From: Streptomyces catenulae
GTDB taxonomy: Bacteria; Actinomycetota; Actinomycetes; Streptomycetales; Streptomycetaceae
Direction: 5' to 3'
Assembly (NCBI RefSeq): GCF_000718015.1
Contig: NZ_JODY01000004.1
Coordinates: 170,129 to 234,128, forward strand
Length of the DNA: 64,000 nt
A program made the translations under genes and the position numbers. A model generated the notes under the pieces. That model saw only the letters and a list, made by a program, of their open reading frames with translations. It was not told where the DNA came from and did not search any database. Below are positions 44,047 to 54,060 of this stretch, one piece after another (the first letter of the stretch is position 1; every line of letters starts with the position of its first letter).

Positions 44047-46950
44047 TCAGCCGCCCGAGCCGCCGCCCTTCTTGTCCGCCTTCTTCTCGGCGGCGGCGGC
44101 GCGGTCCAGCGCCTCCTTGAGCTTCTTCTGGGCGTCGCCGTACGCACTCCAGTCGCCGTCGACCCGGGCCTTCTCGCCCGCCTCGTACGCCTTCTGTGCG
44201 TCGTTCAGCGCCTCCTGGACCGACTGGTCCGACGGCGGCTGGGTCGTCTCCCCGCCGGTCGGCGGTTCCTCGCCCGGTGTCGTACCGCTCGGTGCCTTCT
44301 TGCCGAAGACGACGTCCAGCGCGTCCTTGAGGGAGTTCTCCAGGACGGGCTTGTTGTCGCCGTAGCTCACCAGCACCTTCTTCAGGAGCGGGTAGTTGGT
44401 GTTGGCGCCGCGCAGATAGACCGGCTCGACGTAGAGCAGACCGCCGTCGAGCGGCACGGTCAGCAGGTTGCCGTACTCGATCTCCGAGTCACCGAACTTC
44501 TTGAGGATGTTCAGTTCGTTGGCGATCTGCGGATCGGAGTTGAACTTCGACTGCACCAGCTGCGGACCCGGCACCGGTGTCTCCGACGGCAGCTTCAGGA
44601 TTCTGATCTTGCCGTAGTCACCGCTGGTGGCGTTCGCGTCGACGGCCATGAACGCCCCGAGGTTGTCCCTCTTGTTGGGCGTGAACGTCGTCGTCAGCGA
44701 GAACGTCTGATCCTTCTGGTCCGGCATCTTCATGCTCAGGTAGTACGGCGGCACGGAGTTGCCCGATTTGTTGGTCGGATCGTTGGGGATCTGCCAGCGC
44801 TCGGAGCCGGTGTAGAAGGTGCCCGGGTCCGTGACGTGGTAGGTCGTCAGCAGCTGCCGCTGGACCTTGAAGAGGTCCTGCGGGTAGCGCAGGTGCTCCA
44901 TCAGCTGCGGGCTGATGCTGTCGCGCGGCTCGACCGTGCCGGGGAAGGACTTCATCCAGGTCTTGAGGACCGGGTCCGCCTTGTCCCACTGGTAGAGCTT
45001 GACGCTGCCGTCGTACGCGTCGACCGTCGCCTTCACGGAGTTGCGGATGTAGTTGACCTGGTTCTGCTGGGCCATCACCGCCCGCTGTCCGTTGGTGAGC
45101 GAGTCGGCGGTGGTGTCACCGAGCGTGGTCCGCGAGGCGTACGGATAGCCGTTGCTCGTGGTGTACGCGTCGACGATCCACTGGACGCGGCCGTTGATGA
45201 CTGCCGGGTAGGCGTCGCCGTCGATGGTCAGCCACGGCGCGACCGCCTCGACGCGCTCCTTGGGCGTGCGGTTGTAGAGGATCTTCGAACCGTCGCCGAT
45301 CGCCCCGGAGTAGAGGATCTGCGGCTCGCCGAACGCCACCGCGTAGGCGGCGCGGTTGATCGGGTTGGCGAGGCTGACACCGCTCTTGCCCTGGTAGGTG
45401 TAGCTCTTCTCGCCGCTGTCGTCGGAGTAGTCCAGCTCCTTCTGCGGACCGCCGACGATGGAGTACTGCGTGGTCTTCTCGCCGTAGTAGATCCGCTGCT
45501 CGTACTTGGGCAGCTTCCCCTTGGACGGCAGGTCGGACTCGGTGTACTTCGGGCCGCCGCCCTCCGTGGTCTCGGTGCCCTTCGCCGCCACCGCGCCGTA
45601 GCCGTGGGTGTACTTGAAGTGGTCGTTGATCCAGTTGCGCTCGGGGATACCGGCGATGTTCAGCTCACGCAGACCGATGACGGTGTCCTGCTCGACGCCG
45701 TCCTTGTCCTTGTAGCGGTCCACATCCAGGGTGGAGGGGAACTGGTAGTAGCCGCGCACCTGCTGCTGTTGCTGGAACGCCGGGGAGACGACGTTCGGGT
45801 CGAGCAGCCGCATGCTGGCGGTGGTGTCGGCGTTGTCCCGGAGCTTCTGGCTCTCGGCCTTGCTGCCGGGCTGGTAGTCGCCCTTGTAGCCGGTGACCTT
45901 CGAGTCCTGGATGTCGTACGCGTCCCGCGTCGCCTTGATGTTCTGCTTGATGTACGGCGCTTCCTTGGCCTGCTCGTTCGGCTGGACCTGGAACTTCTGC
46001 ACGATCGCCGGGTAGAGCCCGCCGATCAGCACCGCCGAGAGGACCATCAGGCCGAAGCCGATGACCGGCAGCTGCCAGGTGCGGCGCCACAGGGTCGCGA
46101 AGAACAGCACCGCGCAGATCGCCGCGATGAAGAACAGGATCGTTTTCGCCGGGAGGTAGGCATTGGCGTCGACGTACCGCAGGCCCGTCCAGCCGTCGGC
46201 GGAGCGCAGCCCGCTCGACTTCACGGCGAGACCGTAGCGGTCGAGCCAGTACGCGATGGCCTTGAGCGAGACGAAGATGCCGAGCAGCACCGACAGATGG
46301 CCGGTGGCCGCGGCGGTCGCCCGCGAGCCGGGGCTGGTGAGCCGCAGCCCGCCGTAGAGGTAGTGGGTGAGCGCGGCGGCGACCAGGCAGAGCACCGCGG
46401 CGGCGAAGCCGAAGCTCAGCAGGAAGCGGTACCAGGGCAGGTCGAAGGCGTAGAACGCGACGTCCTTGCCGAACTGCGGGTCCTTCTGGCCGAACGGCAC
46501 GCCGTTGATCCACTGGAGCCAGGTGCGCCACTCACCGGACGCGGAGGCTCCGGCGACCAGCCCGACGACCGTGGAGATCGCCAGCAGCACCCACTTCTTG
46601 AAGGGCGCCAGGCTCATGCGGTAGCGGTCCAGGCTCTGCTGCTCCATGGACATCGCGCTGAGCGGTGGCCGCAGGCGGTGGGCCAGCCAGATGTTCACGC
46701 CGACGACCACGGCCATCAGGGCGCCGAAGACGGCGAAGAGGCCGATCTTCGTCCACAGTGTGGTGGTGAAGACGGAGGCGTACTTCACCGAGCGGTACCA
46801 GAGCCAGTCGGTCCAGAACCCGGAGAACATCACAAAGAGCATGGCCAGGACGGCCAGTACGCCCACCGTCATGAAAAGGGTCCGGGCCCGCCGCGACGGC
46901 CGGCCGACTCTCATCCGTGGCCCGGAGGGGCCTCCGCCGCGGTCCGGCAT
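44047..46950 (-). CDS. UPF0182-family large membrane protein
   Basis: A 967-residue protein with seven N-terminal membrane helices (first [19 protein letters not shown]). A large domain of about 600 residues probably faces outward, and an acidic, Ala/Lys-rich C-terminal tail forms a predicted coiled coil. This matches the UPF0182 family conserved in actinobacteria (Rv3193c in M. tuberculosis). The function is not known. The ATG giving [10 protein letters not shown] was chosen; a GTG seven codons upstream is an alternative. It is divergent from the PPA1309 gene. Confidence 0.9.
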   Translation of the reverse strand: MPDRGGGPSGPRMRVGRPSRRARTLFMTVGVLAVLAMLFVMFSGFWTDWLWYRSVKYASVFTTTLWTKIGLFAVFGALMAVVVGVNIWLAHRLRPPLSAMSMEQQSLDRYRMSLAPFKKWVLLAISTVVGLVAGASASGEWRTWLQWINGVPFGQKDPQFGKDVAFYAFDLPWYRFLLSFGFAAAVLCLVAAALTHYLYGGLRLTSPGSRATAAATGHLSVLLGIFVSLKAIAYWLDRYGLAVKSSGLRSADGWTGLRYVDANAYLPAKTILFFIAAICAVLFFATLWRRTWQLPVIGFGLMVLSAVLIGGLYPAIVQKFQVQPNEQAKEAPYIKQNIKATRDAYDIQDSKVTGYKGDYQPGSKAESQKLRDNADTTASMRLLDPNVVSPAFQQQQQVRGYYQFPSTLDVDRYKDKDGVEQDTVIGLRELNIAGIPERNWINDHFKYTHGYGAVAAKGTETTEGGGPKYTESDLPSKGKLPKYEQRIYYGEKTTQYSIVGGPQKELDYSDDSGEKSYTYQGKSGVSLANPINRAAYAVAFGEPQILYSGAIGDGSKILYNRTPKERVEAVAPWLTIDGDAYPAVINGRVQWIVDAYTTSNGYPYASRTTLGDTTADSLTNGQRAVMAQQNQVNYIRNSVKATVDAYDGSVKLYQWDKADPVLKTWMKSFPGTVEPRDSISPQLMEHLRYPQDLFKVQRQLLTTYHVTDPGTFYTGSERWQIPNDPTNKSGNSVPPYYLSMKMPDQKDQTFSLTTTFTPNKRDNLGAFMAVDANATSGDYGKIRILKLPSETPVPGPQLVQSKFNSDPQIANELNILKKFGDSEIEYGNLLTVPLDGGLLYVEPVYLRGANTNYPLLKKVLVSYGDNKPVLENSLKDALDVVFGKKAPSGTTPGEEPPTGGETTQPPSDQSVQEALNDAQKAYEAGEKARVDGDWSAYGDAQKKLKEALDRAAAAEKKADKKGGGSGG

Positions 46951-47087
46951 CTGGAAAGCCAAGGTGCGCACCTCGAAGATCGCTGTCGTGTGGAACAGGC
47001 CCGGGAGATAGTAGGACCCACTCCACCAACTTACGAAGGCTTTACCCGGTTCCCGATTTCCGGGGTTCACAGGGCACGATGTGAAAC

Positions 47088-47642
47088 ATGACGAACAACC
47101 CCGTGGACGGCACCCCGCTCGCCGCCTCTCCGCTGACCCGCGCGGTACTCGAGATCGACGAGTACAGCGCCGGACTGGGCTGGGACCAGCCCGCCCGACT
47201 CTTCGCCCTCGTGGACTCCGCCAAGCTGCGGGAACAGGAGCCCGCACTCGCCGCCCAGCTGGGCATCGACGACGACGCGGCCGCGTCGCTGACCCCCGTC
47301 GAGCAGGACGAGATCCCCGCCGGGACCGCGCTCGACGAATTCCTCGCCACCATCGCCTGGCCCGACGCGGTCGCCGGGTGCGCGCTGACCGTGGAGCGGC
47401 TGATGCTCCCGCCGTCGGCCGAGGACTCGGTGCCCGACGGGCTGGACGAGAAGCAGCTCGCCGCGTGGGTGGCCGAGCACCCGGACCGTCAGGAGGTCCG
47501 GATGACCGTGGCGGTGCTGCGGGACGGCTCCCGCGAGTCGGCGCTGCGGCTGCGTGAGAAGGACGCGACGTCCGAGGTGCTCACGGGCGCCTCGCTGGTG
47601 CCGGGCCTGGCGGACGCGCTGGCGGCGACGTTCGAGGCGTGA
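47088..47642 (+). CDS. PPA1309-family conserved protein
   Basis: A 184-residue soluble, acidic protein conserved in actinobacteria beside UPF0182 and YlbL genes. Recognisable stretches are [20 protein letters not shown] and [20 protein letters not shown]. No catalytic motif is visible and its function is unknown. It is divergent from UPF0182 and converges on ylbL. Confidence 0.85.
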   Translation: MTNNPVDGTPLAASPLTRAVLEIDEYSAGLGWDQPARLFALVDSAKLREQEPALAAQLGIDDDAAASLTPVEQDEIPAGTALDEFLATIAWPDAVAGCALTVERLMLPPSAEDSVPDGLDEKQLAAWVAEHPDRQEVRMTVAVLRDGSRESALRLREKDATSEVLTGASLVPGLADALAATFEA

Positions 47643-47655
47643 CCGGCGGCGGGCG

Positions 47656-47682
47656 GCGTACGGGGCGGCTCCCCGTACGCCG
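47656..47682. terminator. Bidirectional terminator between the PPA1309 gene and ylbL
   Basis: GGCGTACGGGG and its complement form a perfect 11-bp stem with loop CGGCT between convergent genes. Confidence 0.8.
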
Positions 47683-47733
47683 GACGCGGCCCCGGGGGCG
47701 TCGGCGCCCCACGGTGGCCGGACCGGCGCCGCG

Positions 47734-48825
47734 CTAGTGGGATATGGAGCAGCTGGGCAGGCCCTCGGTGTGCCCGCTGCTGATCTTCTTCAGCGCCTGG
47801 ACGGCGTCGCCTATGGTGTCGACCTTCACGAGGGTGAGGCCCTCGGGGGTGTCCTTCGCCGCGGAGGCGCAGTTGTCCTTCGGCGTGAGGAAGTACCGGG
47901 CGCCCTTGGCCCGGGCGCCGACCGTCTTCATCGAGATGCCGCCGATCGGGCCGACCTTGCCCTGGTCGTCGATGGTGCCGGTACCGGCGATGAACTTGCC
48001 GCCGGTGAGGCTGTGCGGGCTGAGCTTGTCGACGATGCCGAGGGCGAACATCAGCCCGGCGCTGGGACCGCCGACGTCGGCGAGCTTCACATCGATGGTG
48101 AACGGGAAGATGTGGTCGACGCCCGCCTGGATACCGACCAGCGCGCGGCCGCCGTCGGCCTTCACCGTGGGCACCGTGACGTCCTTGCGGCCGCTCTCGG
48201 GCCGCTGCCCCTTCTTCTCGGCCGCCGCCGCGTTCTTGGCGGGGATGACGGTGAAGACGACCTTCTCCCCCGGCTTGTGACGGGTGACAAGCTTGGTGAC
48301 GTCGTCCTTCGCCTTCACCGGTGTGCCGTCCACCGCCTTGATCACATCGCCGGCGTGCAGCAGTCCGTCGGCCGGCTTGCCCTTGAGCACGGAGGCGACG
48401 ACGGTCTGCGTGGCGACGGGGATGTGGAGCTGTTCGAGTGCCGCGACCTTGGCGCTCTCCTGGGACTGGGAGAACTCCTCGGCGTTCTCCTGGTCGGCCT
48501 GCTCGGCGGTCTGTCCCTCGGGGTAGAGCGTCTTGTGCGGGACGACGGCGCTGTCGGGGTCGAGCCAGCCGTAGACCGCCTCCAGGAGATTCATGGAGTA
48601 GTCGGGGCCGGTGACGCGGACGGTGGTCATGTTGAGGTGACCGTCGGTCGGATACGTCTTGCGGCCGGAGATCTGCAGCACCGGCTTGCCCTCGTGCTCG
48701 CCGAGGGTGTTCACGGTGGGGCCCGGTGACATCTCGGAGTACGGCACGGGAAGGAGTACCCCGGCGCAGAGCAGCGCGATCAGCATCAGTGTCGAGGCGA
48801 GCAGCGTCGCGGTGCGGCGTGGCAT
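47734..48825 (-). CDS. YlbL-type PDZ/Lon (S16) membrane protease
   Basis: A 363-residue protein anchored by one N-terminal helix (ASTLMLIALLCAGVLLPVP). A PDZ domain lies around residues 130-200 (LLHAGDVIKAVDGTPVKAKD). A Lon-type proteolytic domain follows; its catalytic Ser is in LADVGGPSAGLMFALG and the Lys of the dyad is in GGISMKTVGARAKGARYFL. B. subtilis YlbL and mycobacterial Rv3194c share this layout. It probably degrades membrane or exported proteins. Confidence 0.92.
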   Translation of the reverse strand: MPRRTATLLASTLMLIALLCAGVLLPVPYSEMSPGPTVNTLGEHEGKPVLQISGRKTYPTDGHLNMTTVRVTGPDYSMNLLEAVYGWLDPDSAVVPHKTLYPEGQTAEQADQENAEEFSQSQESAKVAALEQLHIPVATQTVVASVLKGKPADGLLHAGDVIKAVDGTPVKAKDDVTKLVTRHKPGEKVVFTVIPAKNAAAAEKKGQRPESGRKDVTVPTVKADGGRALVGIQAGVDHIFPFTIDVKLADVGGPSAGLMFALGIVDKLSPHSLTGGKFIAGTGTIDDQGKVGPIGGISMKTVGARAKGARYFLTPKDNCASAAKDTPEGLTLVKVDTIGDAVQALKKISSGHTEGLPSCSISH

Positions 48826-48945
48826 GGAACGACAGTACGGGACGGGTATGACAACCGGCTCGCGGGGCCGTCCGTACGAGGCGATCGGCCGGTCCGGCGT
48901 CCGCCCGCCGCCCGGTGTGTTCCGGTTCGGCGGGCGGACGCCGGG

Positions 48946-49119
48946 TCAGACCAGATCGGATCCGGAGTGCTCGCGCTCCATCGCGGTCCGGAAACGTTCG
49001 TATCCGGCGAGCTCCGCGATGTCGCCGCCGCCTCTGCGGTTGCGTTGTGCCCAGGTGCTCCACAGCATGGCGGCGAGCGCGGCGAGGACCGGAATCAACA
49101 GCCAGAGGAGCGCACCCAT
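48946..49119 (-). CDS. Small single-span membrane protein
   Basis: A 57-residue protein with one membrane helix (ALLWLLIPVLAALAAMLWS) and a charged C-terminal tail (GYERFRTAMEREHSGSDLV). The ATG follows GGGAGGCCACT, a good ribosome-binding site. It is upstream of ylbL on the same strand with a 120-bp gap. Its function is unknown. Confidence 0.75.
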   Translation of the reverse strand: MGALLWLLIPVLAALAAMLWSTWAQRNRRGGGDIAELAGYERFRTAMEREHSGSDLV

Positions 49120-49299
49120 AGTGGCCTCCCGAAAGTGTCCCACCGCTATCGACGAATAAGCAGATTAACCATCTGCCACGTCAACGCTCATGCCCGGGGG
49201 CAGGTTACGCAACCGGAACCCACCCACCCGGTTGGCTCCGTGGCCGGGGGCCGACCGGGCGGCGCGGCGGGACCGGGCGGGTGAGCGGACGGCGTGTCG

Positions 49300-49779
49300 T
49301 CAGGCGCCGACCCACTCCTCGGTGCCGTCGGAGAAGGTCTGGTGCTTCCAGATCGGGACGGTCGCCTTGAGGTCGTCGATCAGCCGACGGCAGGCGGCGA
49401 ACGCCTCGGCGCGGTGCGGACAGGAGACCGCCACGACCACGGCGAGGTCGCCGACGACCAGATCGCCGACGCGGTGGACGGCGGCCAGCGCGCGGACCGG
49501 GAAGTCGGCGGCGACCTTCTCGGCGACCTGCCGCAGCTCCGCCTCGGCCGTCGGGTGCGCGGAGTAGCCCAGCCCGTCGACGTCGGTGCCGCCGTCGTGC
49601 GAGCGGACCGTGCCGACGAACAGCGCGGTGCCGCCCGCCGCGGCGTCGCCGACGGCCGCGAACACCTCGTCGACGGAGAGCGGCGTCTCGCGGACCGCCA
49701 GCAGCCGGACGGGGTCGGCCGCGCCCCGCTCTCCGGGGTGGTCACGGCCTGGGGTCGGAGTGACGTGCGTGCCAGACAT
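49300..49779 (-). CDS. moaE: Molybdopterin synthase catalytic subunit MoaE
   Basis: A 159-residue protein that with MoaD inserts sulfur into precursor Z during molybdenum cofactor synthesis. Conserved stretches are GTALFVGTVRSHDGG, AVHRVGDLVVGDLAVVVAVS and the C-terminal LKATVPIWKHQTFSDGTEEW with the catalytic Lys pair. It is a stand-alone moaE; no moaD or other moa gene is near. The ATG giving MSGTHVTPTP was chosen. Confidence 0.93.
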   Translation of the reverse strand: MSGTHVTPTPGRDHPGERGAADPVRLLAVRETPLSVDEVFAAVGDAAAGGTALFVGTVRSHDGGTDVDGLGYSAHPTAEAELRQVAEKVAADFPVRALAAVHRVGDLVVGDLAVVVAVSCPHRAEAFAACRRLIDDLKATVPIWKHQTFSDGTEEWVGA

Positions 49780-49897
49780 GCCGCCATCGTGCCCCACCGC
49801 ACCCCGGAAGGGGAATGGCCGTTTCCCCCGGGCGCGGGGCGCCCCGCCTGGAGATTCCTCCGGGCGCGGCCCCGCCCGCCGCGCCCGGTGGTCCGCG

Positions 49898-51049
49898 TCA
49901 GATGCGGCGGCGGGCCTTGCGGGCGCGGCGGACCAGGGCGGCGGTGCCCAGGAGGGCGACGGTCGCACCGGCCGCGCCCGCGGCGGTGGCGTCCTTGCGG
50001 CCCAGGCGGCGTCCGGCGACGGTGTGCCGTCCGGCGACCTCCTCCAGCAGTTCGGCGAGGACCTCCTCGTTGCTCCACCGGGGCCGCCAGCCCGCCTCGT
50101 GCAACCGGCTGCCGCTGACCACCCAGGGGTGCATGGTGTAGGCGAGGTCCCCGGCGGGTGAGGGGGTCAGTCCGATGCGGTGCAGCCGGGCCGCGGCGCC
50201 CAGGGCGACGGAGGACGGCAGCTCCATGCGCCGGATACCGGACAGCTCCTCGACCTCTTCCTGGTCCAGCCAGCCGTCGCAGCCGACCGCCAGCTCGCCC
50301 TCGACCTTCTCCAGGGCGGCGTACTCCAGGGCGCTGACCAGGTCCTCGACGTGGCAGAACTGCCAGGCGGGGCGGGAGCCCGCGACGACCAGGAGGCGCG
50401 GCGACTCGAAGTACCGGGTGAGCGCGGTGTCGGTGCCGCCCACGAGGACGGCGGGCCGGACGACCGTGCAGTTCAGGCCGGGGTGGGCGCGGGGCGCCCG
50501 CTGGGCGAGGCGTTCGATCTCCAGGAGGTCGCCGACCCCGGTGGCGTCGGCGGTGGCCCGTAGCTCGGCGTCCTCGGCGAGCGGGATGTCGTTGTCGGGC
50601 AGCGCGCCGTAGACCATCGCGGAGGTGCAGAGCACGACGCGGTGCACCCCCGCGGCGGCCGCGGCGGTGAGGACGGTCTGGGTGCCGCGGACGTTGTAGG
50701 CGGTGCGGGCGGCGTCGTCGGACTCCAGGTCGAGGTCGAGCGCGAGGTGGACGACGACGTCGGCGCCGTGCAGTTTCTCGGCGATGGCCGGGTCCCGGAT
50801 GTCCAGGACGTGCCAGTGCGCCTCGGGGACGTCGCCGCGCCGCTCGTCGATGGCGATGACCCGCTTGACCTCGTCGGATGCGGCGAGGGCGCGGGTCAGC
50901 AGCGCGCCGACGCCGGTGGCGGCTCCGGTGACGGCGATGACGGGGCGGCGGCCGGGCCGCGGGGCCGGTTCTTCGGTACCGCGTCCGGTCTGCGGGGTCG
51001 GGGCGTCAGCGTTTCGCGCTGCGCGAACGGTCGGATCTGGGGAACTCAC
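49898..51049 (-). CDS. Atypical extended SDR (NAD-dependent epimerase-like) protein
   Basis: A 383-residue protein with a Rossmann NAD(P)-binding motif (VIAVTGAATGVGALLTRALA) and epimerase-like features (VVHLALDLDLESDD, LCTSAMVYGALPDND). The catalytic YxxxK of SDR enzymes is not found where expected (the segment reads VGDLLEIERLAQRA), so it may bind cofactor without standard catalysis. A hydrophobic C-terminal segment (GAAGATVALLGTAALVRRAR) could anchor it in the membrane. The GTG start follows GGAGACGCCCG. It is divergent from the zincin gene. Confidence 0.82.
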   Translation of the reverse strand: MSSPDPTVRAARNADAPTPQTGRGTEEPAPRPGRRPVIAVTGAATGVGALLTRALAASDEVKRVIAIDERRGDVPEAHWHVLDIRDPAIAEKLHGADVVVHLALDLDLESDDAARTAYNVRGTQTVLTAAAAAGVHRVVLCTSAMVYGALPDNDIPLAEDAELRATADATGVGDLLEIERLAQRAPRAHPGLNCTVVRPAVLVGGTDTALTRYFESPRLLVVAGSRPAWQFCHVEDLVSALEYAALEKVEGELAVGCDGWLDQEEVEELSGIRRMELPSSVALGAAARLHRIGLTPSPAGDLAYTMHPWVVSGSRLHEAGWRPRWSNEEVLAELLEEVAGRHTVAGRRLGRKDATAAGAAGATVALLGTAALVRRARKARRRI

Positions 51050-51240
51050 CGGGCGTCTCCAGCGGTTGTCTTCAGTACGTATGCGTACCGGCGCGTACGT
51101 ACAGGTGGCGTCCATCCTGCCGCAGGCGTCCCGACAGCGGAGCACCGAGCCCCGATGCTCGGAGGGTGTCTACGCTGGAGGGTGATGTCGGGCAGCCGCC
51201 GTCGGCCGAGGGCCGGCGGCCCTACGAGCCGAGGAAACCC

Positions 51241-52701
51241 GTGAGTGACACCCCATTCGGATTCGGCCTTCCGCCGGAGGAGCCGGAGGACGGCGACAAC
51301 GGCAAGAAGAAGGGCGGCCAGGGAGGTAGCCAGGGCCCCGCGGACCCGTTCGGGTTCGGCAGCGGGAGCGGTGGCGCGGACAACCCGTTCGCGGCGCTCT
51401 TCGGCGGCATGGGCGGCCCGGAGGGCCAGATGAGCCCCGGCGACCTCGGCGCCGCCTTCCAGAAGCTGGGCCAGATGCTCTCGTACGAGGGCGGGCCGGT
51501 GAACTGGGAGATGGCCAAGGACATCGCGCGGCAGACGGTCGCGCAGGGCACCGAGGCCGGTGGCAAGGACGAGTCCGTCTCGCCCGGTGAGCGCACCGCG
51601 GTCGAGGAGGCGGTCCGCCTGGCCGACCTGTGGCTGGACGGCGTGACGTCGCTGCCGTCGGGTGCCGGGACGGTCGTGGCGTGGAGTCGGGCGGAGTGGG
51701 TCGAGGAGACCCTGCCGGTCTGGAAGGACCTGGTGAATCCGCTCGCGGAGCGCGTCGGGTCGGCGATGGGCGATGTGCTGCCCGGTGAGATGCAGGCGAT
51801 GGCCGGTCCGCTGCTCGGCATGATGCGCTCCATGGGCGGCGCGATGTTCGGCACCCAGATCGGGCAGGCGCTGGGCGTCCTGGCGGGCGAGGTCGTCGGT
51901 TCGACGGACGTGGGTCTGCCGCTGGGCCCGGCCGGGAAGGCGGCGCTGCTGCCGAAGAACATCGCGACGTTCGGCTCCGGTCTGGGCGTGCCCGAGGAGG
52001 AGGTGCGGCTCTACCTGGCGCTGCGGGAGGCCGCCCACCAGCGGCTGTTCGCGCATGTGCCGTGGCTGCGCTCGCATCTGTTCGGCGCCGTGGAGGGGTA
52101 CGCCCGCGGGATCAAGGTCGACACCTCGAAGCTGGAGGACGTCGTCGGCCAGATCGACCCGCAGCACCCCGAGGAGCTGCAGAACGCGCTGCAGTCCGGC
52201 ATGTTCCAGCCGGAGGACACTCCGGAGCAGAAGGCCGCGCTGGCGCGGCTGGAGACGGCGTTGGCGCTGGTCGAGGGCTGGGTGGACGCGGTCGTGCACG
52301 CCGCCGCGGCGCCGCATCTGCCGTCGGCGGACGCGCTGCGGGAGACGCTGCGGCGGCGCCGGGCGACCGGTGGCCCGGCGGAGCAGACGTTCTCCACGCT
52401 GATCGGGTTGCAGCTGCGGCCGCGGCGGCTGCGGGACGCCTCCCGGCTGTGGGCGTCGCTGACGGACGCGCGGGGTCTGGAGGGCCGCGACGGTCTCTGG
52501 GCGCACCCGGACATGCTGCCGACCGCCGCCGATCTCGACGATCCGGACGGCTTCGTGCACCACGAGCAGATGGACTTCTCCGAGCTGGACAAGATGCTGG
52601 GCGATGCGGCGAGCGGCGGCAAGGGCCCGCAGAAGCCGCAGACGGACGGCGGTTCCGGTGCGGACGGCGAGGACGACGCGAAGGGCGAAGGCGGCCGGTG
52701 A
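51241..52701 (+). CDS. Zincin-like metallohydrolase (DUF2342 family)
   Basis: A 486-residue protein of the actinobacterial DUF2342/zincin_2 group. A Gly-rich N-terminal tail (about 60 residues) is followed by helical domains; the putative metal site lies in LREAAHQRLFAHVPWLRSHL. Relatives are linked in databases to coenzyme F420 biosynthesis only by association. The GTG start has GAGGAAACCC before it. It overlaps the Nudix gene by four bases, and its mycobacterial counterpart (Rv3195) also neighbours the ABC1 kinase. Confidence 0.83.
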   Translation: MSDTPFGFGLPPEEPEDGDNGKKKGGQGGSQGPADPFGFGSGSGGADNPFAALFGGMGGPEGQMSPGDLGAAFQKLGQMLSYEGGPVNWEMAKDIARQTVAQGTEAGGKDESVSPGERTAVEEAVRLADLWLDGVTSLPSGAGTVVAWSRAEWVEETLPVWKDLVNPLAERVGSAMGDVLPGEMQAMAGPLLGMMRSMGGAMFGTQIGQALGVLAGEVVGSTDVGLPLGPAGKAALLPKNIATFGSGLGVPEEEVRLYLALREAAHQRLFAHVPWLRSHLFGAVEGYARGIKVDTSKLEDVVGQIDPQHPEELQNALQSGMFQPEDTPEQKAALARLETALALVEGWVDAVVHAAAAPHLPSADALRETLRRRRATGGPAEQTFSTLIGLQLRPRRLRDASRLWASLTDARGLEGRDGLWAHPDMLPTAADLDDPDGFVHHEQMDFSELDKMLGDAASGGKGPQKPQTDGGSGADGEDDAKGEGGR

Positions 52702-53228
52702 GCCTGCACGACGAGGCGGCGCGGGCGCTCAAGGAGTGGCCCGCGCCGTCGCCTGCCCAGGAAGAGCTGCGGCTCTCGTATCTGGAGCATCTGGCCGCGC
52801 ATCCCGACGGCATGTGGAAGCCCTGCGCCGCGGGCCATCTCACGGCGAGTGCGCTGGTGATCGATCCGGTGGGCGGGCGGGTGCTGTTGACGCTCCACCG
52901 CAAGCTGGAGATGTGGCTGCAGATGGGCGGCCACTGCGAGCCGGAGGACGCCACGCCGGCGGACGCGGCGCTGCGTGAAGCGCGTGAGGAGTCCGGTATC
53001 GCGCGGGGGCTGGAGCTGCTGCCCGGCGGTCCGGTGCGGCTGGATCGCCATCACACGCCGTGCGCCTGGCACCTGGATGTGCAGTTCGCGGCCGTGGCGC
53101 CGGAGGACGCGGTGGCGCGGATCAGCGACGAGTCGCTGGATCTGCGGTGGTTCCGGTACGACGAGGTCGCCTCCGTGGCCGACGAGTCGGTGGTGCGGCT
53201 GGTCGAGGGCGCACGGGCGCTGGTGTAG
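52698..53228 (+). CDS. Nudix hydrolase
   Basis: A 176-residue Nudix-fold hydrolase acting on nucleoside-diphosphate-linked compounds. The Nudix box runs from GGHCEPEDATPADAALREAR into EESGI and keeps the Glu residues that bind the metal. The GTG overlaps the zincin stop (GTGA), so the two are coupled. The exact substrate is not predictable. Confidence 0.9.
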   Translation: MSLHDEAARALKEWPAPSPAQEELRLSYLEHLAAHPDGMWKPCAAGHLTASALVIDPVGGRVLLTLHRKLEMWLQMGGHCEPEDATPADAALREAREESGIARGLELLPGGPVRLDRHHTPCAWHLDVQFAAVAPEDAVARISDESLDLRWFRYDEVASVADESVVRLVEGARALV

Positions 53229-53238
53229 CCGTCGGCGG

Positions 53239-53280
53239 CGGGGCCGGGTCCGGGTGGTTCTCCGCCCGGGCCCGGCCCCG
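53239..53280. terminator. Bidirectional terminator between Nudix and AIM24 genes
   Basis: A GC-rich inverted repeat (CGGGGCCGGGTCCGGG with CCCGGGCCCGGCCCCG, one bulge) and a 10-nt loop lie between convergent genes. Confidence 0.75.
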
Positions 53281-53285
53281 CGCCG

Positions 53286-54044
53286 TCAGTTGGTGAAGAT
53301 GTTGCCCTGGTTGTAGCCGCGGGCGCCCTGCTGGCCCATGCCGAACTGTGCGGCGAGGCCGGAGCCGATGTCGGCGTTCTGCGGCGGGAGCAGTTCGCTG
53401 GGCTGGACCAGGGCGTATCCCTGGCCGAGGAAGCTCAGCTCCCAGCCCTCGCCGGTGTGGCCGCGGCGCCGCCAGACGCCGGAGGAGTGCGTCTGGGCCT
53501 GCATCTGGACGCGCAGCGACGCGGACCAGGCGACGACCGCGTCGGCGTCGGCGTTGACGTAGGTCTCGGGGGTGACCGGCAGCATCAGCGGCTGGCCGGA
53601 GGTCATCAGGACGACCCTGCCCTGACCTGCGATGTTGAGCTGGTACTTGCCGGTGCCGGAGATGCCGTACCGGCTGTCGACGGAGACGGCGTCCCAGTGG
53701 AGCCCGGAGTCGAGCGCCAGGACGTAGCTGCTGTCGACGGTGAGGCCCTGGTGGTCGACGTCCAGGATGTGGACGTACTGGGCGAGGTTGGCGAGGTAGA
53801 CGGTGCCCTGGCCGGAGATGCGCATCAGGTCCAGGCCCTCGCCGGTGACGGCGCGGGCGTAGTGCTGGCCCTGGGTCTGGTAGTCCCCCTCGAATTCGAG
53901 GAGTCCTTGGTAGGCGACCATGGAGCCCTTGCGGGCGAGGAGGTCCTCGTGTCCGTCGAGGGTGACGCGCAGCAGTTGGGAGTTCTGCAGGGCGTAGCGG
54001 TCCTGGGTCTGTGTCTCGGTGTGGGCGAAAAGCGGGCTCTGCAT
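53286..54044 (-). CDS. AIM24-family protein, third domain of the array
   Basis: A 252-residue AIM24/TIGR00266 beta-solenoid protein. It shows the repeated pattern LLARKGSMVAYQGLLEFEGD, VTGEGLDLMRISGQGTVYLA and GQGRVVLMTSGQPLMLPVTP. A C-terminal Gln/Gly-rich tail ends GYNQGNIFTN. No signal peptide or catalytic site is visible. AIM24 proteins are poorly understood; the eukaryotic member is mitochondrial. It ends a three-member array transcribed from the TerD fusion. Confidence 0.86.
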   Translation of the reverse strand: MQSPLFAHTETQTQDRYALQNSQLLRVTLDGHEDLLARKGSMVAYQGLLEFEGDYQTQGQHYARAVTGEGLDLMRISGQGTVYLANLAQYVHILDVDHQGLTVDSSYVLALDSGLHWDAVSVDSRYGISGTGKYQLNIAGQGRVVLMTSGQPLMLPVTPETYVNADADAVVAWSASLRVQMQAQTHSSGVWRRRGHTGEGWELSFLGQGYALVQPSELLPPQNADIGSGLAAQFGMGQQGARGYNQGNIFTN

Positions 54045-54060
54045 GTTCCTCGGTCCCCCT

